The notes: generated by a model from the sequence alone, not told the origin. 64,000 nt of DNA from Pleurocapsa sp. FMAR1 (GCF_963665995.1 NZ_OY762512.1:3906001-3970000), one strand, 5' to 3'; numbered from the stretch's first letter, positions 8,136 to 16,860 are shown. A program made the numbers and translations.

Positions 8136-9668
8136 ATGAAATTATTATTAAAAACTCTATTACAGCGTCGCGCCAGGGACGAGGGTTTTACTCTGCCAAT
8201 GGTAATTGCCTTGGGTTTGGTGATGCTTCTTTTAGCCGCAGTAAGCATTACCACAGCTAATGAAGAGAATTTAACCGCCATCACTCAAAATTCACGCTCT
8301 GATGCTCTGGCGATCGCCGAAGTCGGCGTAGCCCGATATAGAGAATTATTAGATCGTAACCGAATATTAACAGTATATGACTCAAGCGCGTGGGGAACAC
8401 AAACGCAAATTTGTGATAATTTAACCAGTTTTCTTCCAGGGGTTTCTAAAAACATTAGTCTGGATGAAGATGGTCAGATTCTTAATAATGATGGTGACTC
8501 TACAGATAGTTTTACTATTGGCTCTTACTTATTAGTTTCTTATGACTATACCAATGATAATCCTCCTGCTACTTCGATTGCCAACGGTACATTTAATATG
8601 ACAAATGATACTGCTAATAATAATGCTAGAGGTATTTTAACAATCAAAGGTACAGCATCTGATAACAGTGAAGCGCAAATTCAGGTAGATATTCCCATTC
8701 GCATTAATCTCGATGATGTGAAGAATCTTGCCCCTGCTTTATGGATTGGTAATTACGATAGCACCACGACAAAACTGGGTAATTTAACTATCGGCAATGG
8801 AAATGTTGTTATTACCGATAAAGCCACAGCAATTGATGGATGTAGAAATTTTCCTAGTTTAGCGACAGGAACAAGACCAGTTATTAGCGACAGTCGCAAT
8901 TTGCCTCCAATTGCAAAAGTTTCTAATCCAACAGCAACAGTTCCTGCTGATAAGGGAGATTTTGAAAAAGCGAGAGATGCTCTTACTGGTGAACCAAGTA
9001 CAATAAATACTCCCGATAATAGTACAACAGGGCGATTGCTTTTTGGTGCTACTACACATTCCCCATTTAACCCAGATGCCAATAATACTAATTGCTCCAA
9101 TATCAAATTGTGTCGCTACTATTATGAATTTGGATCTAATATTTCACCTTCACATCCATCTAACCCTTCGTCTCTAACTTCACCGTTGGTAGATACAGAT
9201 TTATTAACTGATGGAGTTGCTAGAACCACCTTGGTACTAAATCAATCTCTTACTATCAATGCATCTGGTAGAGATGTAAAAATTGGTAGTACTAGTCCCG
9301 TTGCCAATGATTCAAATGCTTTTGAAATATACGTCAATGGCAATAACAACCTTGAAATCAATGCTACTGGTGGAGATGTCACCATTAACGGCTTTATCCA
9401 TGCCCCTAATAGTACCTTAACTATTAATGGAAATAGAAAAGTCACTATTAATGGCTCTGTTTGGGTTAAAGATTTCGTTAATAATAGAACATCAACAGCA
9501 GCAACTACAGCAACTACTATTTCTCCAGACATGATCACCAGAGAACCTACCACCGATGATGCTTCCACTTCAGGTAGAGCTTACAGATTTTATAGCACAA
9601 CCGCCCGCAGAACCGCCAGACCAATAACTGGTAGCCCAACTAACTGGAAAACGGAGCAGGTAAATTAA
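8136..9668 (+). CDS. Type IV pilin-like (PilX-like) large pseudopilin
   Basis: The 510-residue protein begins with a basic leader and a type III signal: ..RRARDEGFTLPMVIALG followed by a hydrophobic helix. The prepilin peptidase would cut after the Gly. Position +5 of the mature protein is Met rather than the usual Glu, as in PilX-like minor pilins. The rest is Asn/Thr-rich beta-type sequence with repeated NxTINGN motifs. It is first of four co-directional pilin-like genes (6 bp to the next), resembling the pseudopilin clusters cyanobacteria use for pili or polysaccharide secretion (Hps-type). That link is inferred from layout. Confidence 0.75.
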   Translation: MKLLLKTLLQRRARDEGFTLPMVIALGLVMLLLAAVSITTANEENLTAITQNSRSDALAIAEVGVARYRELLDRNRILTVYDSSAWGTQTQICDNLTSFLPGVSKNISLDEDGQILNNDGDSTDSFTIGSYLLVSYDYTNDNPPATSIANGTFNMTNDTANNNARGILTIKGTASDNSEAQIQVDIPIRINLDDVKNLAPALWIGNYDSTTTKLGNLTIGNGNVVITDKATAIDGCRNFPSLATGTRPVISDSRNLPPIAKVSNPTATVPADKGDFEKARDALTGEPSTINTPDNSTTGRLLFGATTHSPFNPDANNTNCSNIKLCRYYYEFGSNISPSHPSNPSSLTSPLVDTDLLTDGVARTTLVLNQSLTINASGRDVKIGSTSPVANDSNAFEIYVNGNNNLEINATGGDVTINGFIHAPNSTLTINGNRKVTINGSVWVKDFVNNRTSTAATTATTISPDMITREPTTDDASTSGRAYRFYSTTARRTARPITGSPTNWKTEQVN

Positions 9669-9674
9669 ACTCTT

Positions 9675-10388
9675 ATGAATAAATTGTTATTGTTATTGTT
9701 CAAATTTAAAAAAGGAACGCCTCGAAAAGAAACAGGTTTTACTACCTTTGAAATTCTTATTTCACTGCTAATTGCTTTGCTCTTCGTTGCTGTATCCATG
9801 CAAAGCTTGGTCTATGCTATGGCAATGAAAGTTCAAGCACAAGAAAAGCAAAGAGCTAATGAACTGATCCAGGAAGATATTGAAAGGATTAACCGACTAG
9901 GTAGCACAACTCTAACACCACCAGCACCAGCAACAGGAGATTCGCCAAAAGCTAATCCTGTATGTAATCCAATAGATACGTCTGCAATAGCTGCTGCACC
10001 ATCAGCAACTCCTCCTATACCTGTTGAAATACCTGCAAGAACAGCCTATGAAAATAGCTATGCTAAAGCACTTTGGGATAGACTTCAAGAAACGGCAGCA
10101 AGCCCCGCAACTAGTACCTCACTTACCAAGACCATCATTAAAAAAATTAAATCAGACGGTTCTCTGGATACAGGTGGTAAGCAGTTAGCTTTAAGGCGTT
10201 TTGAAATAAGTAGCACAACTAATAATAGTACCGCCCCTCATAGAACTTTAAAGGTTGGCTATCAAGTTTGGAATTGGGACGGTACTAATTTTAAAGACAA
10301 AAATGGCGGAGCTATTGGTACTGGAGATGAACCGATCGCAGAAACTTATGTGGAGATTATCCCTGATGTCGCTTTACGCTGCCCGTAA
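9675..10388 (+). CDS. Prepilin-like protein
   Basis: A 237-residue protein with a classic prepilin signal: basic leader, ETGFTTFEILISLLIALLF, with Glu at mature position 5, then a coiled helix (QAQEKQRANELIQEDIERI). It starts 6 bp after the preceding gene and overlaps the next by 23 bp, consistent with a translationally coupled operon. It is probably a minor pilin or pseudopilin inserted in the inner membrane and processed by PilD. Confidence 0.8.
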   Translation: MNKLLLLLFKFKKGTPRKETGFTTFEILISLLIALLFVAVSMQSLVYAMAMKVQAQEKQRANELIQEDIERINRLGSTTLTPPAPATGDSPKANPVCNPIDTSAIAAAPSATPPIPVEIPARTAYENSYAKALWDRLQETAASPATSTSLTKTIIKKIKSDGSLDTGGKQLALRRFEISSTTNNSTAPHRTLKVGYQVWNWDGTNFKDKNGGAIGTGDEPIAETYVEIIPDVALRCP

Positions 10389-10869
10389 ATCTAACTCTGG
10401 TTTTACCTTAATTGAAATGCTCGTCACAATTATCATTATTGGGGTAATTGCGGCGATCGCTACTCCTAACTTTCTTGGCTTGCTCAATCGCAATCGAGTC
10501 AATCAGGCACAAAGGCAAGTAGAAGGAGCGTTAAAAGAAGCTCAAAGACAAGCTATGCGTAAAGGGAAGCAATGTTCTATTAATGTTAATATTACTGATA
10601 GTACTATTTCTGGTGGATGCTTGTTAAGCAATAGAGAATTAAACACCGATAGTTACAAAATTCAACTAAACTCTACTACAACCCCAATTACTTTTTCAGG
10701 TAAAGGCAATATAACTGGGGCAACTCCTCTTTTAGTTGTATCTATTCCTAATGGCACAGATTCGCGAAAATGTGTGGTTATAGATAGTCTATTGGGTTCG
10801 CAGAGATCGGGAGATTATTCTGAAGCTATCGCTGCGGGTGCAACACCTGTATATGCTAATTGTCAATAA
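10366..10869 (+). CDS. GspH/FimT-like minor pilin
   Basis: I start this gene at ATG 10366, inside the end of the previous gene, because it gives the compact leader MSLYAARKSNSGFTLIEML of a prepilin. Longer forms would only read through the upstream gene in another frame. The 167-residue product has mature Glu5, a hydrophobic helix and the GspH/FimT-type body with ALKEAQRQAMRKGKQC and a C-terminal Cys. It resembles the next gene (10917), so the two are likely a tandem duplication. Confidence 0.85.
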   Translation: MSLYAARKSNSGFTLIEMLVTIIIIGVIAAIATPNFLGLLNRNRVNQAQRQVEGALKEAQRQAMRKGKQCSINVNITDSTISGGCLLSNRELNTDSYKIQLNSTTTPITFSGKGNITGATPLLVVSIPNGTDSRKCVVIDSLLGSQRSGDYSEAIAAGATPVYANCQ

Positions 10870-10916
10870 ATACTATTGTTTTATACTGCTAAATTATTAA
10901 ACCAGAGAAATTAATA

Positions 10917-11417
10917 ATGCTACAGTCAGCAAAAAAAAGCGATCGCGGTTATACTTTGACAGAACTGATGATTGTTCTTGTTATTATTGGGATTATAGCT
11001 GCGATCGCTGTTCCTAACTTTCTTGGTTTACTTAGTCGTATTAGATTGCAAGGAGCATTACAGCAGCTATTAGGGGCAATCAATGAAACTCAGCGGTTAG
11101 CTATGGTTCGAGGTAAATCCTGTCAAATCAATATAGACCCCAATACTAAAAAAATCACTGCCAATGCGGGCTGTTTACTAAGCGATCGCAATCTAAATGA
11201 CGAAATAACTGTCCGCAGCAATTTTACAGGCGCAACAAATATTACCTTTTCCTATAGAGGCAGCACTACCAGAATGGGAACTATTGTTTTATCTTCAGAC
11301 TATACTGACTTACAAAAATGCTTTGTAATTGCTTTGGGTACTGGTATTAAAAGAGTTGGTGACTATAACGGCAGTAAGACTGGTTCTGTTTCTGGCAGCA
11401 ACTGCCAGACAGAATAA
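10917..11417 (+). CDS. GspH/FimT-like minor pilin (paralogue of 10366 gene)
   Basis: A 166-residue protein with prepilin signal GYTLTELMIVLVIIGIIAAI, then NFLGLLSRIRLQGALQQLLG and NETQRLAMVRGKSC, closely parallel in order to the preceding gene. Both keep the CLL(S)xR(x)LN segment and two or three cysteines that could form disulphides after export. It is last of the plus-strand pilin set. A small inverted-repeat element follows at 11456. Confidence 0.85.
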   Translation: MLQSAKKSDRGYTLTELMIVLVIIGIIAAIAVPNFLGLLSRIRLQGALQQLLGAINETQRLAMVRGKSCQINIDPNTKKITANAGCLLSDRNLNDEITVRSNFTGATNITFSYRGSTTRMGTIVLSSDYTDLQKCFVIALGTGIKRVGDYNGSKTGSVSGSNCQTE

Positions 11418-11455
11418 TACTAAATTCTGTTTCCATAGGTCACTTTGAGGTGATA

Positions 11456-11563
11456 TATAGCAACCGAACTATAGATTAAGACATTTAAAATATCTCTTAA
11501 ATCTCTTTGCGTCTTTGCGCGAAACAAATAATAGTTGTCTTAACCTTTGCTTCGACTGCTATA
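11456..11563. mobile_element. Small IS630-type MITE (TATA-ended inverted repeats)
   Basis: The left end TATAGCAACCGAAC..TTAAGACA pairs with the right end TGTCTTAAC..TTCGACTGCTATA as imperfect inverted repeats of about 28 bp. The outermost bases are TATA, as in IS630-type insertions at TA. The roughly 108-bp body has no ORF. It lies between the pilin operon and the toxin-antitoxin island. The following bases hold AAAGGCTTTAGCCGCATAT, which also occurs at 14.31 kb and, in variant form, near 46.07 kb. Confidence 0.6.
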
Positions 11564-11629
11564 AGTCACAAAGGCTTTAGCCGCATATAGTCAGAAGAAC
11601 CGAGGCTACAACATTAAGGAAAGAATATT

Positions 11630-11896
11630 CTAATAATGATATCTAGCTTGCAAAAATTCGACAAATCTTTCGGTTACTCGATAAACTAATCTATGTTCCT
11701 GAGTAATTCTTCTCGACCAAACATCACTTGCTATATGCTTCAAGGGTTCAGGCTTGCCAATACCTTTGAATGGATCTTTAGTCACTGCTTCTATTAAATC
11801 TAGAATTTTCTTTGCTTTAGCCTTGTCTTTTCTAAACCACCAGCCTAAATCTTCTCGAAACCTTTGGTTAAAGATAATCTTACGGTTGGCATTTAT
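11630..11896 (-). pseudogene. Txe/YoeB-type toxin frame without a usable start codon
   Basis: The frame 11630-11884 encodes RKIIFNQRFREDLGWWFRKD and continues with the YoeB/Txe hallmarks GIGKPEPLKH..WSRRITQEHRLVYRV to the end FLQARYHY. YoeB-type toxins are ribosome-dependent mRNA endonucleases. It follows the YefM-like antitoxin with overlapping ends. Between an in-frame TAA and the conserved RKII segment there is no ATG, GTG or TTG. An ATG does exist one frame off (antitoxin end, AAATGCC), so one base may have been lost. It might still start at ATT or ATA. Otherwise it is inactive. Confidence 0.75.
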
Positions 11897-12188
11897 CGAT
11901 TAATTCTGACAAACCTTCGCTCTCAATTAATTCATCTGGCAGTCCATCCCGAACTCTCGACTCCTCTAAAGCTGCAAACAATCGCTCGGCATTTTTAGGC
12001 GATCGCAGTAAATGCAAACTCTCTAAAATAGCAGTCAGTTCATCAGCAGGTAAAATGGCAATATCTTTATGCCCTCTTCTGGTAATAAGAGCGATCGCAT
12101 TTTCCTGTTCAATTCGATTCAACAAGGTAGCCAAATTTTGTCTGGCATCGGTATAGGAAGTAGATATAGGAAACATTTTTTTGTACAT
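11880..12188 (-). CDS. YefM/Phd-type antitoxin
   Basis: A 102-residue protein. The YefM/Phd core begins at the second Met: MFPISTSYTDARQNLATLLN, then ALITRRGHKDIAILPADELTAILESLHLLRSP, the usual DNA-binding N-terminal fold. The acidic C-terminal tail would clamp the toxin. The cognate Txe/YoeB-type frame follows directly on the same strand. Start choice is open between the first Met and the one at residue 5; the second fits the family better. Confidence 0.9.
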   Translation of the reverse strand: MYKKMFPISTSYTDARQNLATLLNRIEQENAIALITRRGHKDIAILPADELTAILESLHLLRSPKNAERLFAALEESRVRDGLPDELIESEGLSELIDKCQP

Positions 12189-12277
12189 ATTATCATGACA
12201 AATAACGATTTACAGAACTTTTAGCATCAAGCCAACTCTAAGCGCGATTTCGCTACTCAAGAACTTTTCAATGACAA

Positions 12278-12685
12278 TTAGCTGATATTAGGCGCAATAG
12301 TCTTGACAAAAGAATAGTCAAGTATTTTTTTGTCAACTGTGACAACAGAAATATTAGATACCCTTGCTGTAGCCACAATTATCCTATCTGCTGGATCTTT
12401 ATGAAAATCACCTGGTAAAGTTTGTGCCTCAACTGCGATCGCAGGAGTGATACTAATTAAAATTATTCCTTCTTGTGACAAGGCGATTTCAAACCATTCT
12501 TGAATCGGTAAAGGAAGAATAATTCTTTCAGCACTAACCAGTCTGGCTATCTCAATCAGACTGATAGTAGAAATTCCTAGTCCATATTCTCTTTCTTTTT
12601 CAATAACCTGACGATGATAATTGGTCAATCTAGGATCGTTTTGATTCAACCACACAAAAATATGAGTATCTAGTACAATCATCAA
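12278..12685 (-). CDS. PIN-domain toxin, VapC family
   Basis: A 135-residue PIN protein: IVLDTHIFVWLN carries the first acidic residue, SLIEIARL the second and PADRIIVATARV the third/fourth set, followed by VVTVDKKI. VapC toxins are Mg-dependent RNases, often acting on tRNA or rRNA. Its ATG overlaps the stop of the upstream antitoxin gene (12682-12685), the usual coupled VapBC arrangement. All catalytic acids appear intact, so it is probably functional. Confidence 0.9.
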   Translation of the reverse strand: MMIVLDTHIFVWLNQNDPRLTNYHRQVIEKEREYGLGISTISLIEIARLVSAERIILPLPIQEWFEIALSQEGIILISITPAIAVEAQTLPGDFHKDPADRIIVATARVSNISVVTVDKKILDYSFVKTIAPNIS

Positions 12686-12966
12686 GTCTTTTCATCGAAG
12701 TTTTCCATATTCCAATCTTCTTGAGGAATAGCGGGTTGTTCGGGATCGGCATAATAGGCGTAGGGTTGCATATTCGCCAAAGGATTAGGGCTATATTTTT
12801 TTTCCACTGCTGCACCAGTGTTGATTTTGGAGAACTTATTTTGAATACTTTCATTTAGTATTTCTGAAGCAAGGGTTTCTACAGAAACTTTTCTCTCGGC
12901 AGCAGCTTTAATTAAAAGTTCCTGAGCTTTTTTACTGATATTGACGTTTGTTCCAACCATAATCAA
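12682..12966 (-). CDS. VapB-type antitoxin
   Basis: A 94-residue protein. The N-terminal MVGTNVNISKKAQELLIKAA and KVSVETLASEILNES look like a ribbon-helix-helix (CopG/VapB type) DNA-binding segment. The C-terminal half is acidic and Pro/Tyr-rich, fitting the toxin-binding tail. It is followed with a 4-bp overlap by the PIN toxin. Expected to repress its own promoter upstream of 12966. Confidence 0.8.
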   Translation of the reverse strand: MIMVGTNVNISKKAQELLIKAAAERKVSVETLASEILNESIQNKFSKINTGAAVEKKYSPNPLANMQPYAYYADPEQPAIPQEDWNMENFDEKT

Positions 12967-13090
12967 ACAAGCAAACTGTATTCATTCTATCTTTTAGTTG
13001 AAGTTATTAAAAATCAGGCATTAGTACTGGTTCGGTATCTGTCAATAATTGTAAGAAAGAATAAGACTGCTTCGAGGTTCGTAATATCAT

Positions 13091-13231
13091 TAGACCTCTT
13101 GCATGAATAAAAGATTAATCATTCTTGCTCCGTCCCTATGCTTGAGGAAACCTCAAGCGGGGCGGTGCGCTTTTTCCCTTAATCTTTCCCTCTTTCTCAA
13201 GTAGTTAATTATGATTCGTGCAAGAAGTCTA
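13091..13231. mobile_element. 141-bp inverted-repeat element with an HPR-4 hairpin inside
   Basis: The ends TAGACCTCTTGCATGAAT (13091-13108) and ATTCGTGCAAGAAGTCTA (13214-13231) are inverted repeats with two mismatches. A relative with ends AGACTTCTTGCA../..TGCAAGAAGTC is at 32776-32884. The interior carries an HPR-4 cassette: CTTGCTCCGTCC, hairpin GCTTGAGGAAACCTCAAGC (13140-13158), then GGGGCGGTGCGC. No ORF. It lies in the spacer between the VapBC and HigBA modules. Confidence 0.7.
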
Positions 13232-13313
13232 TTGTTTTTGTTTTAATAAGCCTCTTGACTTTTTATTCTCTTTTTGAGAACATAAAGAAAGAATTAAATC
13301 TAGTCAATATAAT

Positions 13314-13613
13314 GTGCGTGTCATTAGCCGAAAAATTCTCCGTGATTATTGTCAGTCTCATGCTGATGCCTGTGATGCTCTTTATAACTGGTACAGAGTT
13401 TCTAGTAAAGCCAAGTGGGAAAACCTAACTCAAGTACAGGCTACTTACAAAACTGCCGAAGCAGTAGGTAACCTAACAGTTTTCAACATCAAAGGCAACC
13501 GCTATCGTTTAATAGTCGATATTATCTATCCTAGTCAAAGAATCTATATTAAATACGTTTTAACCCACGCTGAATACGATAATGACAAATGGAAAAATGA
13601 CCCTTATTACTAA
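13314..13613 (+). CDS. HigB-type mRNA interferase toxin
   Basis: A 99-residue protein starting at GTG: RVISRKILRDYCQSH, then AKWENLTQVQATYKTAEAVG and RLIVDIIYPSQRIYIKYVLTHAEYD, which is the RelE-fold HigB family that cleaves translated mRNA. Toxin-first order with the antitoxin overlapping downstream is typical for HigBA. The reading frame is intact. Confidence 0.9.
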   Translation: MRVISRKILRDYCQSHADACDALYNWYRVSSKAKWENLTQVQATYKTAEAVGNLTVFNIKGNRYRLIVDIIYPSQRIYIKYVLTHAEYDNDKWKNDPYY

Positions 13614-13995
13614 TCCCGAATCTTACGCTCAGTTACTAGCAAAATATCAACCCAAAGTCATTGAAAGCGAAGTAGAGAATGATCGCGCCATTGCTCTAGC
13701 CCAAAAATTAGAACATAAAGCCTATCGTACTTCTGAAGAAGATGCGATTCTTGAATTAATAGTTACTTTAATCGAGAAATTTGAGGATGAACATTATTCT
13801 ATTTCCAAAGGTACGCCTCAACAAATGCTTTTACACTTGATGGAGTCTAACAACGTAAAGCAAGAAAACTTGGTGGGAGTAGTAGGTTCAAGGGGAGTTG
13901 TCTCAGAAGTGGTTAACGGAAAACGCAGTATCAGCAAAGCACAGGCAAAGATTCTGGCTGAATTTTTCTCTGTTGATGTAGGTTTGTTTATTTAA
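13597..13995 (+). CDS. HigA-type antitoxin
   Basis: I place the start at ATG 13597 (MTLITNPESYAQLLAKYQPK), the family's usual N-terminus. An ATG 15 bp upstream is in frame. The product is about 132 residues: a toxin-binding N-terminal half, then a Cro/C1-type HTH (QQMLLHLMESNNVKQENLVG..SEVVNGKRSISKAQAKILAEFF). It overlaps the toxin gene by 17 bp. It likely autoregulates the operon. Confidence 0.9.
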   Translation: MTLITNPESYAQLLAKYQPKVIESEVENDRAIALAQKLEHKAYRTSEEDAILELIVTLIEKFEDEHYSISKGTPQQMLLHLMESNNVKQENLVGVVGSRGVVSEVVNGKRSISKAQAKILAEFFSVDVGLFI

Positions 13996-14049
13996 AAAAA
14001 TAAGTATCAAAGGAATGATTGCTCCCAAGGCTGAATTTTAGTCCCTTTT

Positions 14050-14667
14050 ATGAAAATACCTAAATATCGCTCAGAGGTTGTCTGAAAAGTCTAATTTGTT
14101 ACATCAACGCCCCCTAAATCCCCCGCCCCTCCCTACCCCTCCCCAATTCTGGGGAGGGAACGATTGGTCTCCCCCAAACTTGGGGGAGATTAGAGGGGGC
14201 AGGGACTTTTAGATCTTGTTCCCCCCAAATTTAACGAGCGACCCCGCTTCGAGACCCCGCGTCGCCGTCAGGCGCAAGGGAATGCTCGAATTGTCGGCGT
14301 AAGACGCAAGATAAAGGCTTTAGCCGCATATACGCGCGAGTTGGGGGGCTAGGGGGGCAAGACCCAAAATTCTAATGTCAAGAAACGACTTTTCAGATGT
14401 CCTCTCACCAACCCATCCAGGAGAAATGTTACTCAAAGAGTTTTTAGAGCCAATGCAAATTACTCAATAAGCACTAGCTCAAGCAATTGGCGTACCCTAT
14501 TAACGAGTCAACGAACTGGTTAACCAAAAAAGAGGCATTACCCCTCAACTGCCCTGCGACTATCCAAGTTCTTTGGTAACAGTCCCGATTTTTGGCTTAA
14601 TTTGCAAAATGCTTGGGAAATCTATCATGCTCAAGCGGCAGAAGCAGAACAACTGGAAAAAATCTAA
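14050..14667 (+). pseudogene. HigA/VapI-type antitoxin, interrupted and decayed
   Basis: Removing the element at 14074-14404 plus one TCA copy joins MKIPKYRS to PTHPGEMLLKEFLEPMQITQ in frame, a typical HigA start. The rest (ALAQAIGVPY, RVNELVNQKRGITP, ALRLSKFFGNSPDFWLNLQN) is recognisable but has TAA codons after ITQ and after GVPY and a one-base loss after GITPQ. No toxin gene remains next to it. It is a solitary dead antitoxin. Confidence 0.85.
14074..14404. mobile_element. 331-bp MITE-like element inside the HigA gene
   Basis: The ends GAGGTTGTCTGAAAAGTC and the complement of GAGGACATCTGAAAAGTC are inverted repeats with three mismatches, flanked by a TCA triplet on both sides (14071-14073, 14405-14407). 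The interior has CCCCC/GGGGG palindromes and a nested HPR-1 core with arms TTCGAG/CTCGAA (14248-14290). A second copy of the element is at 6876-7157. Without it the HigA frame closes perfectly, so the boundaries are well supported. Confidence 0.8.
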
Positions 14668-14780
14668 CCTTGGGCAACAGGTTGAAGATTAGAAATCTGA
14701 ATTAAGACACTTGCTGTCTTGTATATTTCAATTTTGGCTGTATATTCTCTTTTAATTTGAAAACATAACACATTATTTTT

Positions 14781-14810
14781 GTATGGCGAACAGCCGTTCG
14801 CCCTTACGAT
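14781..14810. repeat. HPR-5 palindrome
   Basis: GGCGAACAGCCGTTCGCC flanked by GTAT and CTTACGA. It is related to palindromes at 18948-18976 (GGCGAACGGCCGTTCG) and 48810-48835 (GGCGAATGACCATTCGCC). It lies just downstream of the pilin-like gene ending at 14879. Confidence 0.7.
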
Positions 14811-14878
14811 TAATCTGTAGCGAAGACAGTTTAATTTGATATTAAAAACGTAATAAACAATAATTATTGACTTATGGG

Positions 14879-16459
14879 TTAGGTTGAAGTGGGTCTGCCT
14901 GTAGCAGCAGAGCATGCAGTACCAGAAAAACAACTAGGAGCAAATTTTTTCTCAAATACGTCTGAGGTAACAACAAAAATATTATCTTGTAAATCAAATC
15001 CAGGTTCCGTAGTACTAGCATGAACACCAATTTCAAACCCAATGATTCGTTGATCTTCCCCTAAAAGCTTTAATCTTGCTTTTTCTGCTGTTTTTTGTTC
15101 TGCTGTCAAACTTGTTAACGAGTCTACATAAACTTTATAAGCGTCGATCTCGGTCACAGAAGTTGGAATTTTAAATTTTGTGTTTCGGTTATTCAGAATT
15201 TCGGTCTGGGTACCTGTAGTAGTATTATTATCGCGATCGATAATTGCCCAACCTTTGTCATACAAAAATCTACCTAAAGTTTGTTGCCCTAATTCACTAC
15301 CACCATAGTTGGGAACGCTAGAACCTTTTTTAAAAAATTGAACAGTTTCATTGGAATCACCTTTGACTCGTGGCTTATCAGCAACTGAAGGACAACTTCC
15401 AGTTAAAGCAGGATCACGATCGCACTCACCATTAAATGTTGTAGGATTACCAAAGTTTACAGTGTGAGCTACTGCAAGTGAACTACTATTACAGCCCGTC
15501 GCATTTATAGGATTAGAAGTAATTGTTAGAGGTTGATCGGATTTTATTTCAATTGGTTGAGGTTGAGCTTGTGTAGTGCTATTTGGATTCTGAGTCCAAC
15601 TAACAGGAGTTGCAGAATTACTAAAATCAGTTCGCATATGCCACCATGGTTCTGCACTGTCTTTGCATTTATAGTTACCCCCTAAACCTTCAACACTCCA
15701 AACAACAGATGTATTTTCATCTGTTTTATATGCAAGGGTTTCTCTAGCTCTAGCTACAACCTGAGTATCATTAGTTTGACTATCATTATTTACGCCACTA
15801 GCAGTTTTGGTTTGTCCTGTAAGAAATAATTGCGCGGTATTAGTTCCAGTAATACAAGCATAAAAACCTGTGGGATTCGTTGGTGTAACTGTTCCAGTCG
15901 TACAGGGTGAGGTTACAGTCGTATTATTAATACCATCAATTAATGCTTGCTCTGTCCACGAATTGATTGTCCCTGCAGGTTTTGGAGAATACTCGCCATT
16001 CGCATTCAATGGTGGTCCCCATCGATATAAAACTTGGGGTCCTTTCCAATTAGTACCACTATTTGATTTAAGATAATATATTACTCGTTCGTCTTTGATA
16101 TTAGGGTCACTATCTGTATCTAATGTCACACTGTCATTGATTAGTGGAATGTCTAATGCCAAGACTACTGTTGCGCCAGAAACTGTAAATCTAGGTGCAT
16201 TAGTGGCATTAGTTTCAATCTTTCTCGCTCTCCTAAGTTCATCAGAGATAAAATCCAAAGCGCGAGAGTTTTCATTTCTTGCTTTTGCTTTAGAATTTTC
16301 GCTTTGAGTAGTTCCTAATACTGTGACTAGACCAAAACCCAATGCGCCGATAACAAAAATACTCATGAATAAACCAATAAGTAGTTCGATTAAAGTAAAA
16401 CCAGAATTAGCATTAAATTTGTTTTTTTTTAAAAGTTTATATAACTCTTTATTTTTCAT
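14879..16459 (-). CDS. Large prepilin-like protein (PilW/Hps-type pseudopilin)
   Basis: A 526-residue protein with the prepilin signal NSGFTLIELLIGLFMSIFVI, then a coiled segment (ENSKAKARNENSRALDFISDELRRARKI) typical of PilW-like pilins. The C-terminal 400 residues are Thr/Asn-rich with several cysteines (SPCTTG, YACITG, NATGC, GECDRD, GSCPS) that could form disulphides once exported. It is transcribed toward the four pilin genes at 8.1-11.4 kb and separated from them by the toxin-antitoxin island, so it may be the fifth member of the same machine. Hps-type polysaccharide secretion is an inference from gene content. Confidence 0.75.
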   Translation of the reverse strand: MKNKELYKLLKKNKFNANSGFTLIELLIGLFMSIFVIGALGFGLVTVLGTTQSENSKAKARNENSRALDFISDELRRARKIETNATNAPRFTVSGATVVLALDIPLINDSVTLDTDSDPNIKDERVIYYLKSNSGTNWKGPQVLYRWGPPLNANGEYSPKPAGTINSWTEQALIDGINNTTVTSPCTTGTVTPTNPTGFYACITGTNTAQLFLTGQTKTASGVNNDSQTNDTQVVARARETLAYKTDENTSVVWSVEGLGGNYKCKDSAEPWWHMRTDFSNSATPVSWTQNPNSTTQAQPQPIEIKSDQPLTITSNPINATGCNSSSLAVAHTVNFGNPTTFNGECDRDPALTGSCPSVADKPRVKGDSNETVQFFKKGSSVPNYGGSELGQQTLGRFLYDKGWAIIDRDNNTTTGTQTEILNNRNTKFKIPTSVTEIDAYKVYVDSLTSLTAEQKTAEKARLKLLGEDQRIIGFEIGVHASTTEPGFDLQDNIFVVTSDVFEKKFAPSCFSGTACSAATGRPTST

Positions 16460-16757
16460 ATTAAGGAAAGCTTTTTATATATAAAACTAAAAATATTTAT
16501 TTGGTATTTAAGCGAAGTAATTTAGATTAGATAAAAAGAATTTATTACCGTCTACACTTGTCGCCGTTTATACTATTACTAACCCAATATAGTTGTATCG
16601 ATCAAAGAGTGTAAATTCGTAAACACACTGATTTTCAAATGAAGCGGAGATAAATATCAGGTAAATTACTTTGGTTTTTAAGCTGTTAGCTTTTAGCCGT
16701 TAGCTTGTTAAACAGCAAATTTTATCTACAAAATAATTGTCCATAAAATGTATAAAA
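16460..16757. other. Promoter region of the large pilin gene
   Basis: About 300 bp of AT-rich DNA between the pilin-like gene and the terminator of the DUF3598 gene. It must contain the pilin promoter. No further element recognised. Confidence 0.4.
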
Positions 16758-16779
16758 AGCCCTCCAAATTTGAAGGGCT
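16758..16779 (-). terminator. Rho-independent terminator of the DUF3598 gene
   Basis: On the minus strand AGCCCTTCAAATTTGGAGGG forms a hairpin (AGCCCT..AGGGCT) followed by a T run (TTTTTATAC). It lies about 80 bp after the DUF3598 stop and insulates it from the downstream pilin gene. Confidence 0.8.
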
Positions 16780-16860
16780 TAACGGTTGTTTTGAATGCCC
16801 AGTCCATTTTAAAAAATAAGGCGATCGCAAATTGTTCAAATTTAAACTCAAGACAAATCG

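Noticed and set aside
8753-9568. Long minus-strand frames opposite the large pilin gene
   Set aside because: Shadow frames; the plus strand has the pilin signal and operon context.
13996-14049. Toxin partner for the dead HigA
   Set aside because: Only about 50 bp between genes; no recognisable toxin sequence remains.
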